Shown piece after piece: positions 25,621 to 36,575 of a stretch of 64,000 nt of DNA. Each line of letters begins with the position of its first letter. Position 1 is the stretch's first letter. This DNA is from Dipetalonema caudispina (taxonomy: Eukaryota; Nematoda; Chromadorea; Rhabditida; Onchocercidae): positions 62,001 through 126,000 of the forward strand of contig JABVXV010000165.1 of assembly GCA_013365325.1 (NCBI GenBank), read 5' to 3'. A program made the position numbers and the translations under genes. The notes under the pieces were generated by a model. That model worked only from the letters and a program-made list of their open reading frames with translations, was not told where the DNA came from and searched no databases.

Positions 25621-28600
25621 GTATCATGAGTAGACAAAAGCAGCGTTGTTAAATATAAAGAAATGATCAATTAGCAAAACATTAATATTAACGCATGTGA
25701 AAATCGTTTCTGTTGAAATTCTCACCCATATGTCCTGAGAATCCTGTAGTAGCTTAGGGACATTTCAATCATTAGAGGAAAAGTCGCAAAATTACGACTC
25801 AAAAATTTGAACATCAAAACGATTTTTGATTTGATTCTGGCACATACATATACTTATGCAAATAAAATACCATTTTCGAATTTTATATTAACTATTCCAG
25901 CTCAATGTAAAGAAGAAAATGAAGAAGACATGAAACTTCCGACCCTGTAACATCGTGATATCACTTCTCTATTCTGCTTATTTTGTAAATATTTGATATT
26001 ATTCCGAAATCTTCCGAATTCGCAGTAATATGATCAACAGAATTTTCGAACTTTTGTACAGGATATCATGAATCTCTGGGTAGTGATCTATGTCAATGAT
26101 GGAGCAATCTGTCCGTCAAATTATCCAACCCGATTGATAAGTTTTTATTGTGACTAATTAATTTAATAGTTGAGAAAATAAAAATCAAAAAATGCATCCA
26201 GAAAAATGTAGAATACAGGTCATAATATTGGAGCGCAATATGTCGCAGTGTTATTCTTTCGTAAAAAGGAAAAATGCAGTCTTACAGTAACAGCAGTGTT
26301 CACTTTACTTCCATGAATCAAAGTCCAACAATAAAATATGATGTAATCAACACTCTCTTAAACAAACACATCAAAAATATAAATTAATACCTTAGGTATG
26401 TCATCTTTTTTTCCCAGCAATAAAAATGGCTTATCATCAAGTATTGTAATTTTTAGTAAATTCCAAATCTTGCAAAGAAAGAAATGTAAAAATCTTAAAT
26501 AGCTTTTTCACATCATAACGCTTTGAATATTGCTGCATGAATTTCTTTTAGATTATACAGACTAAAATATGGTATCCAAATGAATAATCAAAATGCCAAA
26601 TTGATGACACGAGTCGCCAGCAATTTGCACATTATTTTTTCATTTCCCGATTGAACAAACAGGTAAATAAAAAGAAATGTACTGAAAATGAAACAACAGG
26701 ATCATTGTATCAGATAGCAAGAAGTCGAAAGGTAATAAATATTTTATTCTCGTTAGACGTTTCAATTTGATCACGATCAATTGATCGTGTAAATATGCAT
26801 GTATCATGTCTCTAACATCCAAATATATGATTACCTTCAGTGATCCTTTTTCTCATACAACTTAAAATGCTTTTTTTTTTTTTGGCAATATCATTTTCAG
26901 TAACAATAAAGTGAAGAACGAACTCAGATTAGAAAAAATTCTGCTGACAAACACATGTAAGAATAAAATGTGTTATTACACAACAAGTTTCTGGCAGAAA
27001 TGAAAGTCTTAAAAACGAATTGAAGCGTACCTGAAATAAATCATTTGTTGCCAGAATACGCTATGTTTGCAATTCAAAATGCCAGTGTTTCAATCTATTT
27101 TCATCTCATTTCTGAATCAAATTAAGGGATTTTAGAAGGAAAAAAGTGGATCATAGGAATTCCTTTACAATAATTGCTTGAGTTCATTATTTCTATAAAT
27201 CTAAATTTTTTTTTTGTCGAGAATTTTTTCTTTTAAAGTTTTTTTTTTCCAGTAAAGTCATGACAGTAAATTTAAAAACGAGACAGGCAGTATAAAACAC
27301 GGGACAAAGTTAGTTAACCCTTCAATGTTTAAACTGATCATAAATACTTGGATGAAGATCTGACAAGCAAATAACGTAAAAACGTGAAACTCTTCCATCC
27401 ATATATCTGTGGTTACATTGCATTGCTTGATTTTTCTTCACGTTACATATCCATTAATTATGAGCGAAAATTTAAGTTGCTCCAGATGACCAATTGGATA
27501 GGTCAATTCACGTCACTGTAGTTGCTGCATGGTAGTGGTTCGTACATAAACACTGTGTCTAATCCCAAAGAAGGGATATCCAAATGTAATTAAACGGAAT
27601 TTTCACCGTAAAGTTATGTTAATCATAGTTTTAAAAAGTCCTGATGTCATTAAGACAGCATTTCTTCAATAGAACTGTGGTTAATATGCAAATGTGAGTA
27701 TTGAGCTAAATACTGCTTTAAATGTGAGATTAGATGCCCATATGTATAGCGATTGTTACTGTCAAGGCCTTATACTAATTTCCTCATGAAATATTTAGAA
27801 ATCTTGTATATGAGAAGTGAGCGTATAAACCTTCGACAGTTCACTTTGATCTTTTGATTTTGTACCTCGAGTTAAGGAACATTCATACTGCTTTCCTTGA
27901 TAGTACTATACGATCACTTTCTTATAAACCGTGCAAATGACATATGATAGTTGGAAAGTAAACACGAATCATTTGGTAGTAAAACACAAACGTTTTCATC
28001 AGAACAAAACACAGAGACTCAATCTTATCTTTGTGACAAGTCCATTAAATTAAATGTTAGAAAAATATTGCAGGAACTGGCACAAAAATAATTCGCAGTT
28101 AAAATTTCTGGAAAGGACGAAACAGTAAGTTAGCTTTCTTCTGGCCTTCCTTCTTCGGGTCTTGCCCCTGCCAGTTCTTAGAAGTTCTACATCCTTTTCT
28201 ATTCTTACATTAGCTCAGCAAAACAAAATATTATGATGAAACAGTTCCTCGTTTGATGTAGAGACAAAAAATGAAGATCACCACATAAAGAAAGAGAAAA
28301 CATCTTACAGCCATAAAATGCTATATATTACATAATATAATTTTCAAACATTCCAGATGACTTATGATCCTTCGACATTTCTCCCATTCAAAACATAGTT
28401 TTCTGTTGCCTTTGCACCGTATTGCACTCCCACTGAACCACTGAATAACCATCTAATTTTTAAAAAGCTAGCAGAATTTCACGAATCAAATCAGTTGTGG
28501 CTGCCCTTGCAATAAAAAGATGAGTGATATAAAGATTATACAGATTATAGGGCTGCCAACTCACAATGACAACTAAAATAGGAATTTAATATTAAAAGCT

Positions 28601-28687
28601 AATCAGATCCCGAAAACAAATTATGGAATGTTTTCATATACTTAGGACTTCATGTATAATAATGAAAAAAGATGTTTTCTTTCACTC
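25621..28687. other. Intergenic region between transporter and CENP-A
   Basis: About 3 kb holding the transporter promoter and the CENP-A 3' UTR. Both strands are AT-rich with many stops. No exon-like block with splice signals was found. Confidence 0.65.
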
Positions 28688-30346
28688 TCAAATATCGAAC
28701 AGTCGACGAACGAGCTGAACATCGCGTTGCATCACCGTTATCCGTTTAGCGTGCTGACTACACAACAGAGCGTTTTCAAAAAATTGGACCATGAAAGCTT
28801 CTGCTGCCTGAAATAAAACCTTTTTGAGAGAGAAAAAAAAAGAATCATTTCTGCCAAGCATATATGTACTCTGACATCGTCATCATCGACGCGTTCCTTT
28901 CATGCTATTGGTGCTTCCTAGCTTCTTTGTTCTTGTGCTTGACATAAGAATAATATAAGTACTGCTGTATTATTTACTTGTATCTAATTTTGAAACAGCA
29001 ATTGCTTATAAGGTTTTCAGCAGAACCAAGAATAAACAAAAATAAGAAGGATTCGGATACTCTAAAATGACCTAATATATCTTCCACTCCAGTCGGAAGG
29101 ATGAATCTGAAAAGCGGTACGGATAAACAACCTATACACAGCTTATATCCAAAAATTGGGCTCATTTGGTTGAAGCTTTGTATTCCAAAGTCTACAAGTA
29201 GTCAGAACAAGTACTGCTGTATTATTTATTGCATGTCCTACTTGTTTATCAAGCTCAGTCGTATTTTTATGAGTTAAAACACAGCATGAAGCACGTGTTT
29301 CTTAATGACGATTATATGTGAATGAAGTAGTTATTTGAATTTATTGCAACAATTTACTACAGTATTTAGCAATCTCCTCCTCATGTTCGGCATAACAACC
29401 GACCTAATGCCAGTGGACGCTATCCCAAACAGAAAGACACATCTATTCTTTGTAGAGAAATACAAATTTTCTTAGATATGCTAATTACATAAGTTTACAT
29501 TGTTCCCTGACTTGATACAAAATGGAAAACATTATTTTGTTAAAAATCAATCTAGAAGATATAAAAAACCTCCTGAAGTGCAGCGATTGCTTCCACTGCA
29601 AAACGGTACCCAACAGAAGAACCAGATATTTCATTTGCAATCTCCTTAACAAGACGAGCAAATGGCAGCTTTCTGATCAACAGCTTCGTCGACTTTTGGT
29701 ATTTCCGAATTTCTTTGAGCGCTTTCAGACCAGGCCTGGAATTTCAACTTTATAAATCCAACTATTAGTTGTGAACTGAAACACGACCCACCCTCATTTT
29801 ACGGACAACAGATTTAGAAAAGTCCAAAATATGCCTATAGCGTCGAGAACGTTTTTTTGAGTTCTGCATAGCTTTACAACCATATCGAGGATGCCCACCA
29901 CTACGACTCAAGCCCTCTTCAAATTCATTGATCATAGCTTTCCGATTTCCTTCACGTCCTGCAAAAAACCCGTCAGCTCTAGTATTAACCAGTAATTTGT
30001 TCTAGTATTAACTAGTACATCAGCTCTAGAATTAACTAGTACTCTAGTACTAGTAATTTGTTTAATTTTTAATGAAATTTGCTATTTGAGACAGAAGATT
30101 TATCAAAATGAATACTATCAACTGCTAAGCTGACTAGTGACCTGAATTTTTAGAGACATAAGCACACCAGCTTCCAAAACATTATCACTTTTTATTTTTA
30201 CCTTACTTCCAAGACATCATCACTTTTTGCTTTTGCCTTTGTAATGAAATATGATCATAATTTAAAATCCAACCTGGCACATGTTGAAGTTTCGGAGAGG
30301 TATTTTGATAATGTGTTATGGGAAATACAGAATCTGAAACCACCAT
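28688..30346 (-). CDS. CENPA: Centromeric histone H3 variant (CENP-A/CenH3), 4 exons, about 174 aa
   Basis: Replaces H3 in kinetochore-forming nucleosomes. Exons 5' to 3': 30346-30274, 29958-about 29792, 29735-29570, 28807-28688. The N-tail (about 80 residues) is unlike H3, with a basic patch KKRSRRYRH. The histone fold starts at [17 protein letters not shown] and continues [16 protein letters not shown], then [33 protein letters not shown], ending LFDI. It is called CenH3 and not H3 because the tail is divergent, loop 1 between helices alpha-1 and alpha-2 ([12 protein letters not shown]) is about 3 residues longer than in H3, and the conserved H3 carboxy end (RIRGERA) is replaced. Exons 1-2 and 3-4 join in phase, but exons 2-3 are one base out: the donor reads ATGAGG|GTGGGT, whereas ATGAG|GTGGGT would restore the frame. 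Intron 1 contains short repeats. Confidence 0.88.
28957..28976. repeat. 20-base direct repeat, copy 1 (CENP-A intron 3)
   Basis: The 20-mer AAGTACTGCTGTATTATTTA occurs identically at 28957-28976 and 29209-29228, 252 bases apart, both in the intron between the last two CENP-A exons. A short ACTTG follows each copy at a different distance. Confidence 0.85.
29974..30061. repeat. TAGTATTAAC-type degenerate minisatellite in CENP-A intron 1
   Basis: Interleaved short repeats: CAGCTCTAG twice, TAGTATTAAC or its variant three times, and AGTAATTTGTT twice, within about 88 bases. They lie just upstream (in gene orientation) of the exon 2 acceptor. Confidence 0.8.
30171..30240. repeat. 35-base tandem duplication in CENP-A intron 1
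   Basis: Positions 30171-30205 and 30206-30240 are two adjacent 35-base copies, both starting CTTCCAA and containing ATCACTTTTT, that differ at only a few positions. They lie within the intron between coding exons 1 and 2 of the CENP-A gene. Confidence 0.85.
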
Positions 30347-31566
30347 ATCAATAAACAAAAAAAGAAAACAAAGGCAAACTACGGAGCCTTACATAAACCA
30401 AAAGCTTTACGACAGATTTCCCTAGAAACCTTCTACGTTATATATAAAGACGCTAACAGAAAGACCTTCTAGTTGTAATCAGATGACCTATTAAAAATAA
30501 CGTATTTTGGACCTAGTACCTATAATGGAAGATAGCAAATTTGCATGTCTACCTTTCATTGAAAGCCAAGAATGAAAAAATGATTCAAGTAGTCTGAGAA
30601 AAGTTACGACAAAGTTTCCATCATAACAATAATAATTATAGTATGAGCGAACCTTCAACAGTTAAATCATTCTTTGAGGAACTAGAAGACACGTCATATT
30701 TCTTCACATCCGCTTTGGTTCGTACCATTTTAGTGGCTGTAATACGAGGTATGCATCACTTGGCAAGACAACAACCGACATTCCTCCTTGATTTATATAA
30801 AGTTACATCCATGGAAGGTAATCTAGTGAGGATTTCTTCCAATATTTTGTAAAAGCCATAATTCCGAATGATTTTTGAATTTCGATTTGACTTCATTGAC
30901 ATCTCTTAAGTTTAAAATTTGACGTCTAAAAAGCTGCACAGCATAACTCACCAATTAGCCGCAACACTAAAACAACAAAATCAAAATCAAACAGACGCGG
31001 CCAACTCTACTTCTCGACAAATTTGAAATTCCCCGCTTCACTTCTGATTCACACAACGCAACCAAACCAAACCGCAACAGCACTGTACAATTAATGCCTT
31101 TTCTGTCTGCCATGGACTATTTCATTTTTCAACAGATCTGCATATTCTCTTCTAAACCAACTATGAAAAAGTTTGTCCTTTGTCGCATTGCAGGGTCATA
31201 CAATGAACTTGGTACTCGAAGTTGCCAGGCTTGACCAATTTTGAGTGTTCAAACAAATAACTAAGTGCAGTTGTCGAAATAAATATCTACCAGATCCAGT
31301 GCACGAATAAACCCAATGATTCAAGTCAACTGAAAGTACCCCATGGAATGTTGGCTGGATATGGGAATAGTTATTCAAGACAACAGACAAAGCAAGAAAC
31401 AACCAGATTTGATGCATTACACAGGAGCACCAAGAGAGAGAAGAAGTAACGCGTACTTCATTTTCATTATATAGGGTAGTATAAAACAATGACGGCAATG
31501 ATGGACAAGAAAAAAGAATGTGCCTGTCATTCATGCTGTGTTTCAACATTTTTATTCGTAAATGAA
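30347..31566. other. Region between CENP-A and GNPAT
   Basis: About 1.2 kb containing the CENP-A promoter and the GNPAT 3' UTR. A small plus-strand frame at 30643-30852 is listed separately. A minus-strand frame at 31196-31549 has no recognisable similarity and no supporting splice context. Confidence 0.55.
30643..30852 (+). CDS. Small uncharacterised open frame divergent to CENP-A
   Basis: A 69-codon frame starts MSEPSTVKSFFEEL and has balanced composition with a hydrophobic middle (ALVRTILVAVIRG). A donor-like GAAG|GTAATC interrupts it after about 59 codons. An AG at about 31133 could supply a six-codon ending. It is transcribed away from CENP-A, 300 bases from that gene's start. No family is recognised and it may be chance. 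Confidence 0.22.
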   Translation: MSEPSTVKSFFEELEDTSYFFTSALVRTILVAVIRGMHHLARQQPTFLLDLYKVTSMEGNLVRISSNIL

Positions 31567-34500
31567 TTAGATTTTTGAAACAAACGAGTAGTTATCAAAA
31601 GGAAGTTCGGCCATACTGATGCTTTCCAGAAGTTCCATCATTCTTTGTAAGCGATAAACATTAACATCATATTTCCTTTCACTCTGGAAATTTTTTGTTT
31701 TTATTTCTCCATGTCATTCTATCATTAACTGCGGCCTTTTTCCAGTAACAGTATTTAAGCTATCCACAGATGAATTAGACGAATTATCCCAGTATAACAC
31801 TTTACTTAGATCCTATTCTAATTGTTCTTGAAAGGGTTAGAAATTTCCGCGCTTATTAATATTAAGTGCTCACAAGGCAGTTAACAGGAATGGAAACTTA
31901 AATTCGTTAAGCGACCTTCGTGACTGTTTCAGTAGTAAACTTACACGTCTGCAAGTAGCCTGTAACCTGCAAAATGCTGATAGTGCATTACGAGTTATAT
32001 CCGATGTGATACAAACTGACTGGGACGTGTTGTTCCCTTGTTGTCTAGCATACAGATTTACAGCAAGCTGCAGCGATTCTTCGAAAAGCACTTTATCTGT
32101 AAATTGAGTACCCACCAACTGTACCAAAGACTGCATTACACAATAATATCTGGCAATGAACGGCTGAAAAAAGTACATGCCTGTAACAATTTTTGGAAAA
32201 TGTATAGAGATAAATACAAATTTAATCTGTAAAATATGTAGGAGTAAAATGTTTGTGGAATAAAACAAAAATGAAACTAGATAAGAGATAACGGACAAAT
32301 TGTTGACAGCAACATTAGTTGAAATCTTAATTTATTATGTTTAAGCCTATCATCAGTTTTAATTTTTGTAGTCCATACTACCTGCGTGAGGAAGGCAATC
32401 TGTTTCAGTATCTGTTCCTCTTCTACGATGATGCGATCATTATTCAATGAAATAGCTGAAATTCGCAATAAACAATTGAGACTCTCCGCGAATAACTTAT
32501 CAATCTCTTCTTCGTGCAATGAACAAACGAATTCGTAAACAAATAACGACCTAAGTTCCCTGAAAATTAGAAATGTTAAGAATGAACTCGAAGTATTACA
32601 ATATAACAGCAAAAACATTTGTCCCTACCTTGCTTAAAGAAACACATTTCGTTTTTTTTTTTTTTATTCTTCTGACCATAACTTTTTTCTCGTTCGTTAC
32701 TTAATACTGACAAATAATCGAATATTAGTACCGGAATATGTGACTTGCACTTGACAGCACTTGATTGGACAACAACACTTGGCATAATAGGCTTACGTCG
32801 ACAAAATCATGCATCATCTGTAAAAAAAGCATGCTACGCGTAGTAATTATAGCCATCAACAATGCGTGAAGTTTGGAAAAGATCGTTCAACATAATCACA
32901 ATACACTGAACATATGATGTTTTAACTTTCTCGACCATTCAAGAATTATTTTCAACTGCATTTCAAACAACAAATGTTGCGATGAACAAAATGGATAGCC
33001 GTCTAGTATGAACAAGCCAAATTTCATCATTTTCAACTTAGGCTGCTTCTTGTTATAAGCAATATTGTCGTGCAGAACAAAACTTCCATCAAATGTTTGT
33101 ATAGACTTTTTCTTAAGTCCAGTTGGTTGGTTAAATTTATTTAATAAATGACTCGAAATTGATGTAAAATAATGAAAATTTCATCTAAATGCCACTGTTT
33201 AACTTTGATTATTTGTATCATCACTTTAAACCTATGAAAAATCAAATAAGTCCTAATTATGCAAAAGACTAAACTTCGATGTGGTTTTTATTATTCTAAT
33301 AATTGAGAGTTTTTCTGCACAGCAACAAACCCAATCAACTTTGGCAAATAAAAGCTTTGATCGAAATGTGAACAAATATTCAAAGGAATAGTCCTTAATT
33401 CAACAGAAAACATTTTGCCAGAGCATGAATTCGATCCATTATTATCAAGAATTTCCTTTATCACCATACCATCCTTCATCAGCTTGTGTATCATATGGAT
33501 ATTCCACACTCTTGAAACAGCTATCTTAAAATAGTTGCAACAGCTTACCTGATTAGCATAATTTGACAGAATTACTTCGCACAACATTTCTTCTATATAG
33601 CCCTTCTTTGAAGCATTATTTTCGACGCATTTGAATCTCCTCAGTTCTATTAGTGAATTAGGAAACAAAGTATCATATTGGATCAGATCGGAATGCAACT
33701 TCAAATGATATCTGTAAAAAGGCTTATTTCATAACTTCAAATTTAATTGAATCCCACATTACGAGCATGGAAATGTACTGCCCATCACTTGAATACAAAA
33801 TATTAGTTATTCACGTATATTCAGAGAAGTTTATCTGAAACTCAGTGCTTACTACAAGTAAGCTGTTTTAACTTAATCAATTTAACATTACGAATAACGA
33901 TGACACAGACTGAAAACCTCAAATCATCCACAATACTTCTTCTGACTATAATCCGACGTCCCATTCTTCTAATCAGCGCAATGAAGTCTTCCAAAGCAGT
34001 TTGTAGCTTACTAAATATCAACTTCTGATGGCTTGCGTTCTTCATCTGCAAATCAAATATTGAATAAAAGTCATCCATCAGCTACGGATAAGAAATATAA
34101 TCAATTACGAAAGCCTAGCCTGCTAATAAAAACCAAGCATTGGAAAGATGGAAAGAATTTAAAAAATACCTGTAACAAGATAGAACAAATGTAAGGCCAA
34201 ACAGTTATTGTACTATTTGAATTGTGTAGGTGTATTATATAGAGAGCGAAGTCCTTAACTGCCTCTTTTTCCTTATCTGACAATTTGTTGTCCACATCGG
34301 CCTGTAAAAATTTGGATCACATTACAAAGCAAGTGATAAAAAAGATACTTATAATGAGAATGATTCACCGGAATGCTAGCAGACTACGCAACTACAGTCA
34401 TCAAACGCAAAATACACAGTTATTTGACATTATAAATTCTAAAATGTGTTAAGACTTAACACATTAAAATTAGCAAGCCAATGCTTACTCTCCGGATAAA

Positions 34501-36575
34501 ACTATCTTAAACTAAATTACTGACTTCAATTTACAACACATGCTTGCATAAATTTCAAAAATAAAGAGATCAGCTTTCTACTTTAAAACATTATCATTCA
34601 CAATCATATATAAATATCTGTCTAAATCATATTTCGTTACAGAATACAATTTTTAATTATTTGGAAAACATGCCAGTATGCCTACACTTCTACCTGCCAA
34701 GGTGGATGCCAGCGGTTTATCCTTCCATCGAAGTATTTTCGAACAGAGATTGGTTCACCAAAATTCACATAAATATGACCAAAACGTTTACTAAGAATTT
34801 CGCGTGATTTGAAAAGTCCTGTAAATTAATGAATGACTTTTAGAAAAATTATCAATATTCCAATCATAATATTTACCTCTTGTCGTTTCTTGCGGTTTCG
34901 GAAAGCCAAAAAGTTCATAAGCATATAGAAATTCTTCCAAAACCTTATCATAATCGATGGTAACTGGAACAACAATCTGAACAACTTTTTTTTCAATTAA
35001 AAGAAACGACTTCCAGAAAAAGAAAATCTTCAAATCGCAACGCAACAAGGACATTTGCAAATCCATGGTAAAAATTTGGCACTAAAAACATTCACAACTA
35101 CTTAGAATCCTCTTTCAGAAAGAAAGCTAAAACTAACCAAATCATACAACTGACATCGAAAGAATGGTTCCATACACATTTGTAGCAAACCAAATTTTGG
35201 ATAAAGACTTTTGCCTGATCTACTACGAGTACCTTCTAAGAAAAATTCAACCGAATTATCCGTTTCGCGTAGTTGCATTTGCACATAGCTAGTGAATAGT
35301 GACCAATAAAGTTTATCCTGAAAAATATGGTAATTTTAAAAAAAACTAAACAAAAAATAAATTTGCCAGTTATCAATGAATTTGTTGATGAATTCTGCAA
35401 CAAAAACTAAAGCTTCTGGATTTTGATAAAATAAAGAATTGAGATACATAACCTTTCCAAACTGTCGCTTCATAAAAAAAGACCCACAGCGGCGCAAAAT
35501 CTCACCCAAAAATCTTGAAGCCATAAAATCCATCCCAGTAGCAACAACTGGTAACGACAAATTATGATTGAAGCAAAGAAGAGAAACAATCAAGAAATCC
35601 ATATAACTCTGCAAAAGATGTCCTGTAGCAGACTTATGAAAGTCGACAAGCCTGAAAATAAACCTGAAAAAGATTTTAACTAGATTTGAAAAGATCCGAT
35701 AAAATACCCTGTGTGTTGGCATGAAAATAATGGGGTCATCCGTGGAATATTCTCGTATTTGCAACAACTGTTCATCATTGAAATAAACGCCATCATATAT
35801 TATCTTCAATAAGGTCAAATTATTTGCAAAATACGTTAACTAAAATCACTTAATATTAAAGATTGGTAAAAAATTGATCCAATCACGCGATGGTCAAATC
35901 AACAATCATCTGGTACGATGACCTACAAATAAAATATAAGCCTTGGGTGGTACCACAACCCAAACTCGCTTCTGCTGTTCTTTGAAAGAGAATGATGAGA
36001 AAGTCTCATACTAATTTTCTCAATTGAATTACAAAATCAAATTCAAGGAATAGTATACCCTGATTGTTTTTGCAATTACGTAGCCAACTGATCGTATAAC
36101 TAACAACTGCATTTGATGCGCTATACTGCGTAATATTAGCCTTGCTTCATCAGATAACAGTTTCCTTGTAACATTCCGTTTTGCACATTCTTCTCTTATA
36201 ACCTCCTAATATTTGATGGATGAGTTAGTTATCTTAACAAGATTTGCACATTCTTTGACTAGTAAAGAAATTAAACCGTACTTTATTTGCCTTCTTAATA
36301 ACGATAAGCCTTAGCAAAAGAAGCTTATTAAGCATCAATGGTTGAGTTCAATGAAACGATGACTAAGTTCACTAAGGACTTTGACCATAAAAATCGACCT
36401 GTACAGATTCCGTTTTTAAAATCATTTCTATTATTTCATTTGAATCTTTCGGCTTTTGTCGTTTGCCATTTCTCTTTGGAAAGTTTTTTTGCTGTGTAAC
36501 CCATGCAGCTTCTCCGCCTGCTTTATCAACGATTTCGAGCCAGTCCATCATACCATTTTTTAGCCGACTGTTCAT
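31567..36575 (-). CDS. GNPAT: Dihydroxyacetone-phosphate acyltransferase (GNPAT/DHAPAT), 14 exons, 667 aa
   Basis: Peroxisomal enzyme that acylates dihydroxyacetone phosphate, the first step of ether-lipid and plasmalogen synthesis. Exons 5' to 3': 36575-36399, 36205-36059, 35803-35708, 35608-35453, 35317-35138, 34976-34877, 34818-34694, 34301-34170, 34045-33918, 33711-33549, 32817-32732, 32559-32382, 32163-31945, 31683-31567. All phases agree. Catalytic block I is PTHRSYMD (H-x4-D), followed by [35 protein letters not shown] (block III region) and [15 protein letters not shown]. The C-terminal half tracks human GNPAT (680 aa). The last exon ends in SKI, a PTS1-like tripeptide, where the human protein ends AKL. 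The start at 36575 ([10 protein letters not shown]) gives a length near the human one; the same frame stays open upstream to 36851. Confidence 0.93.

Noticed and set aside
28688..29735. Canonical histone H3 gene
   Set aside because: Introns, a longer loop 1, a divergent N-tail and loss of the RIRGERA end do not fit replication-type or H3.3 histones.
31196..31549. 117-codon minus-strand frame between GNPAT and CENP-A
   Set aside because: No family resemblance and no in-phase splice links to the GNPAT 3' exon; probably 3' flanking sequence.
31870..31944. Continuation of the GNPAT frame to a stop at 31870 as the normal C-terminus
   Set aside because: A strong donor at 31945 joins in phase to a 39-codon exon that ends SKI and resembles the human C-terminus; kept only as a possible retained-intron form.
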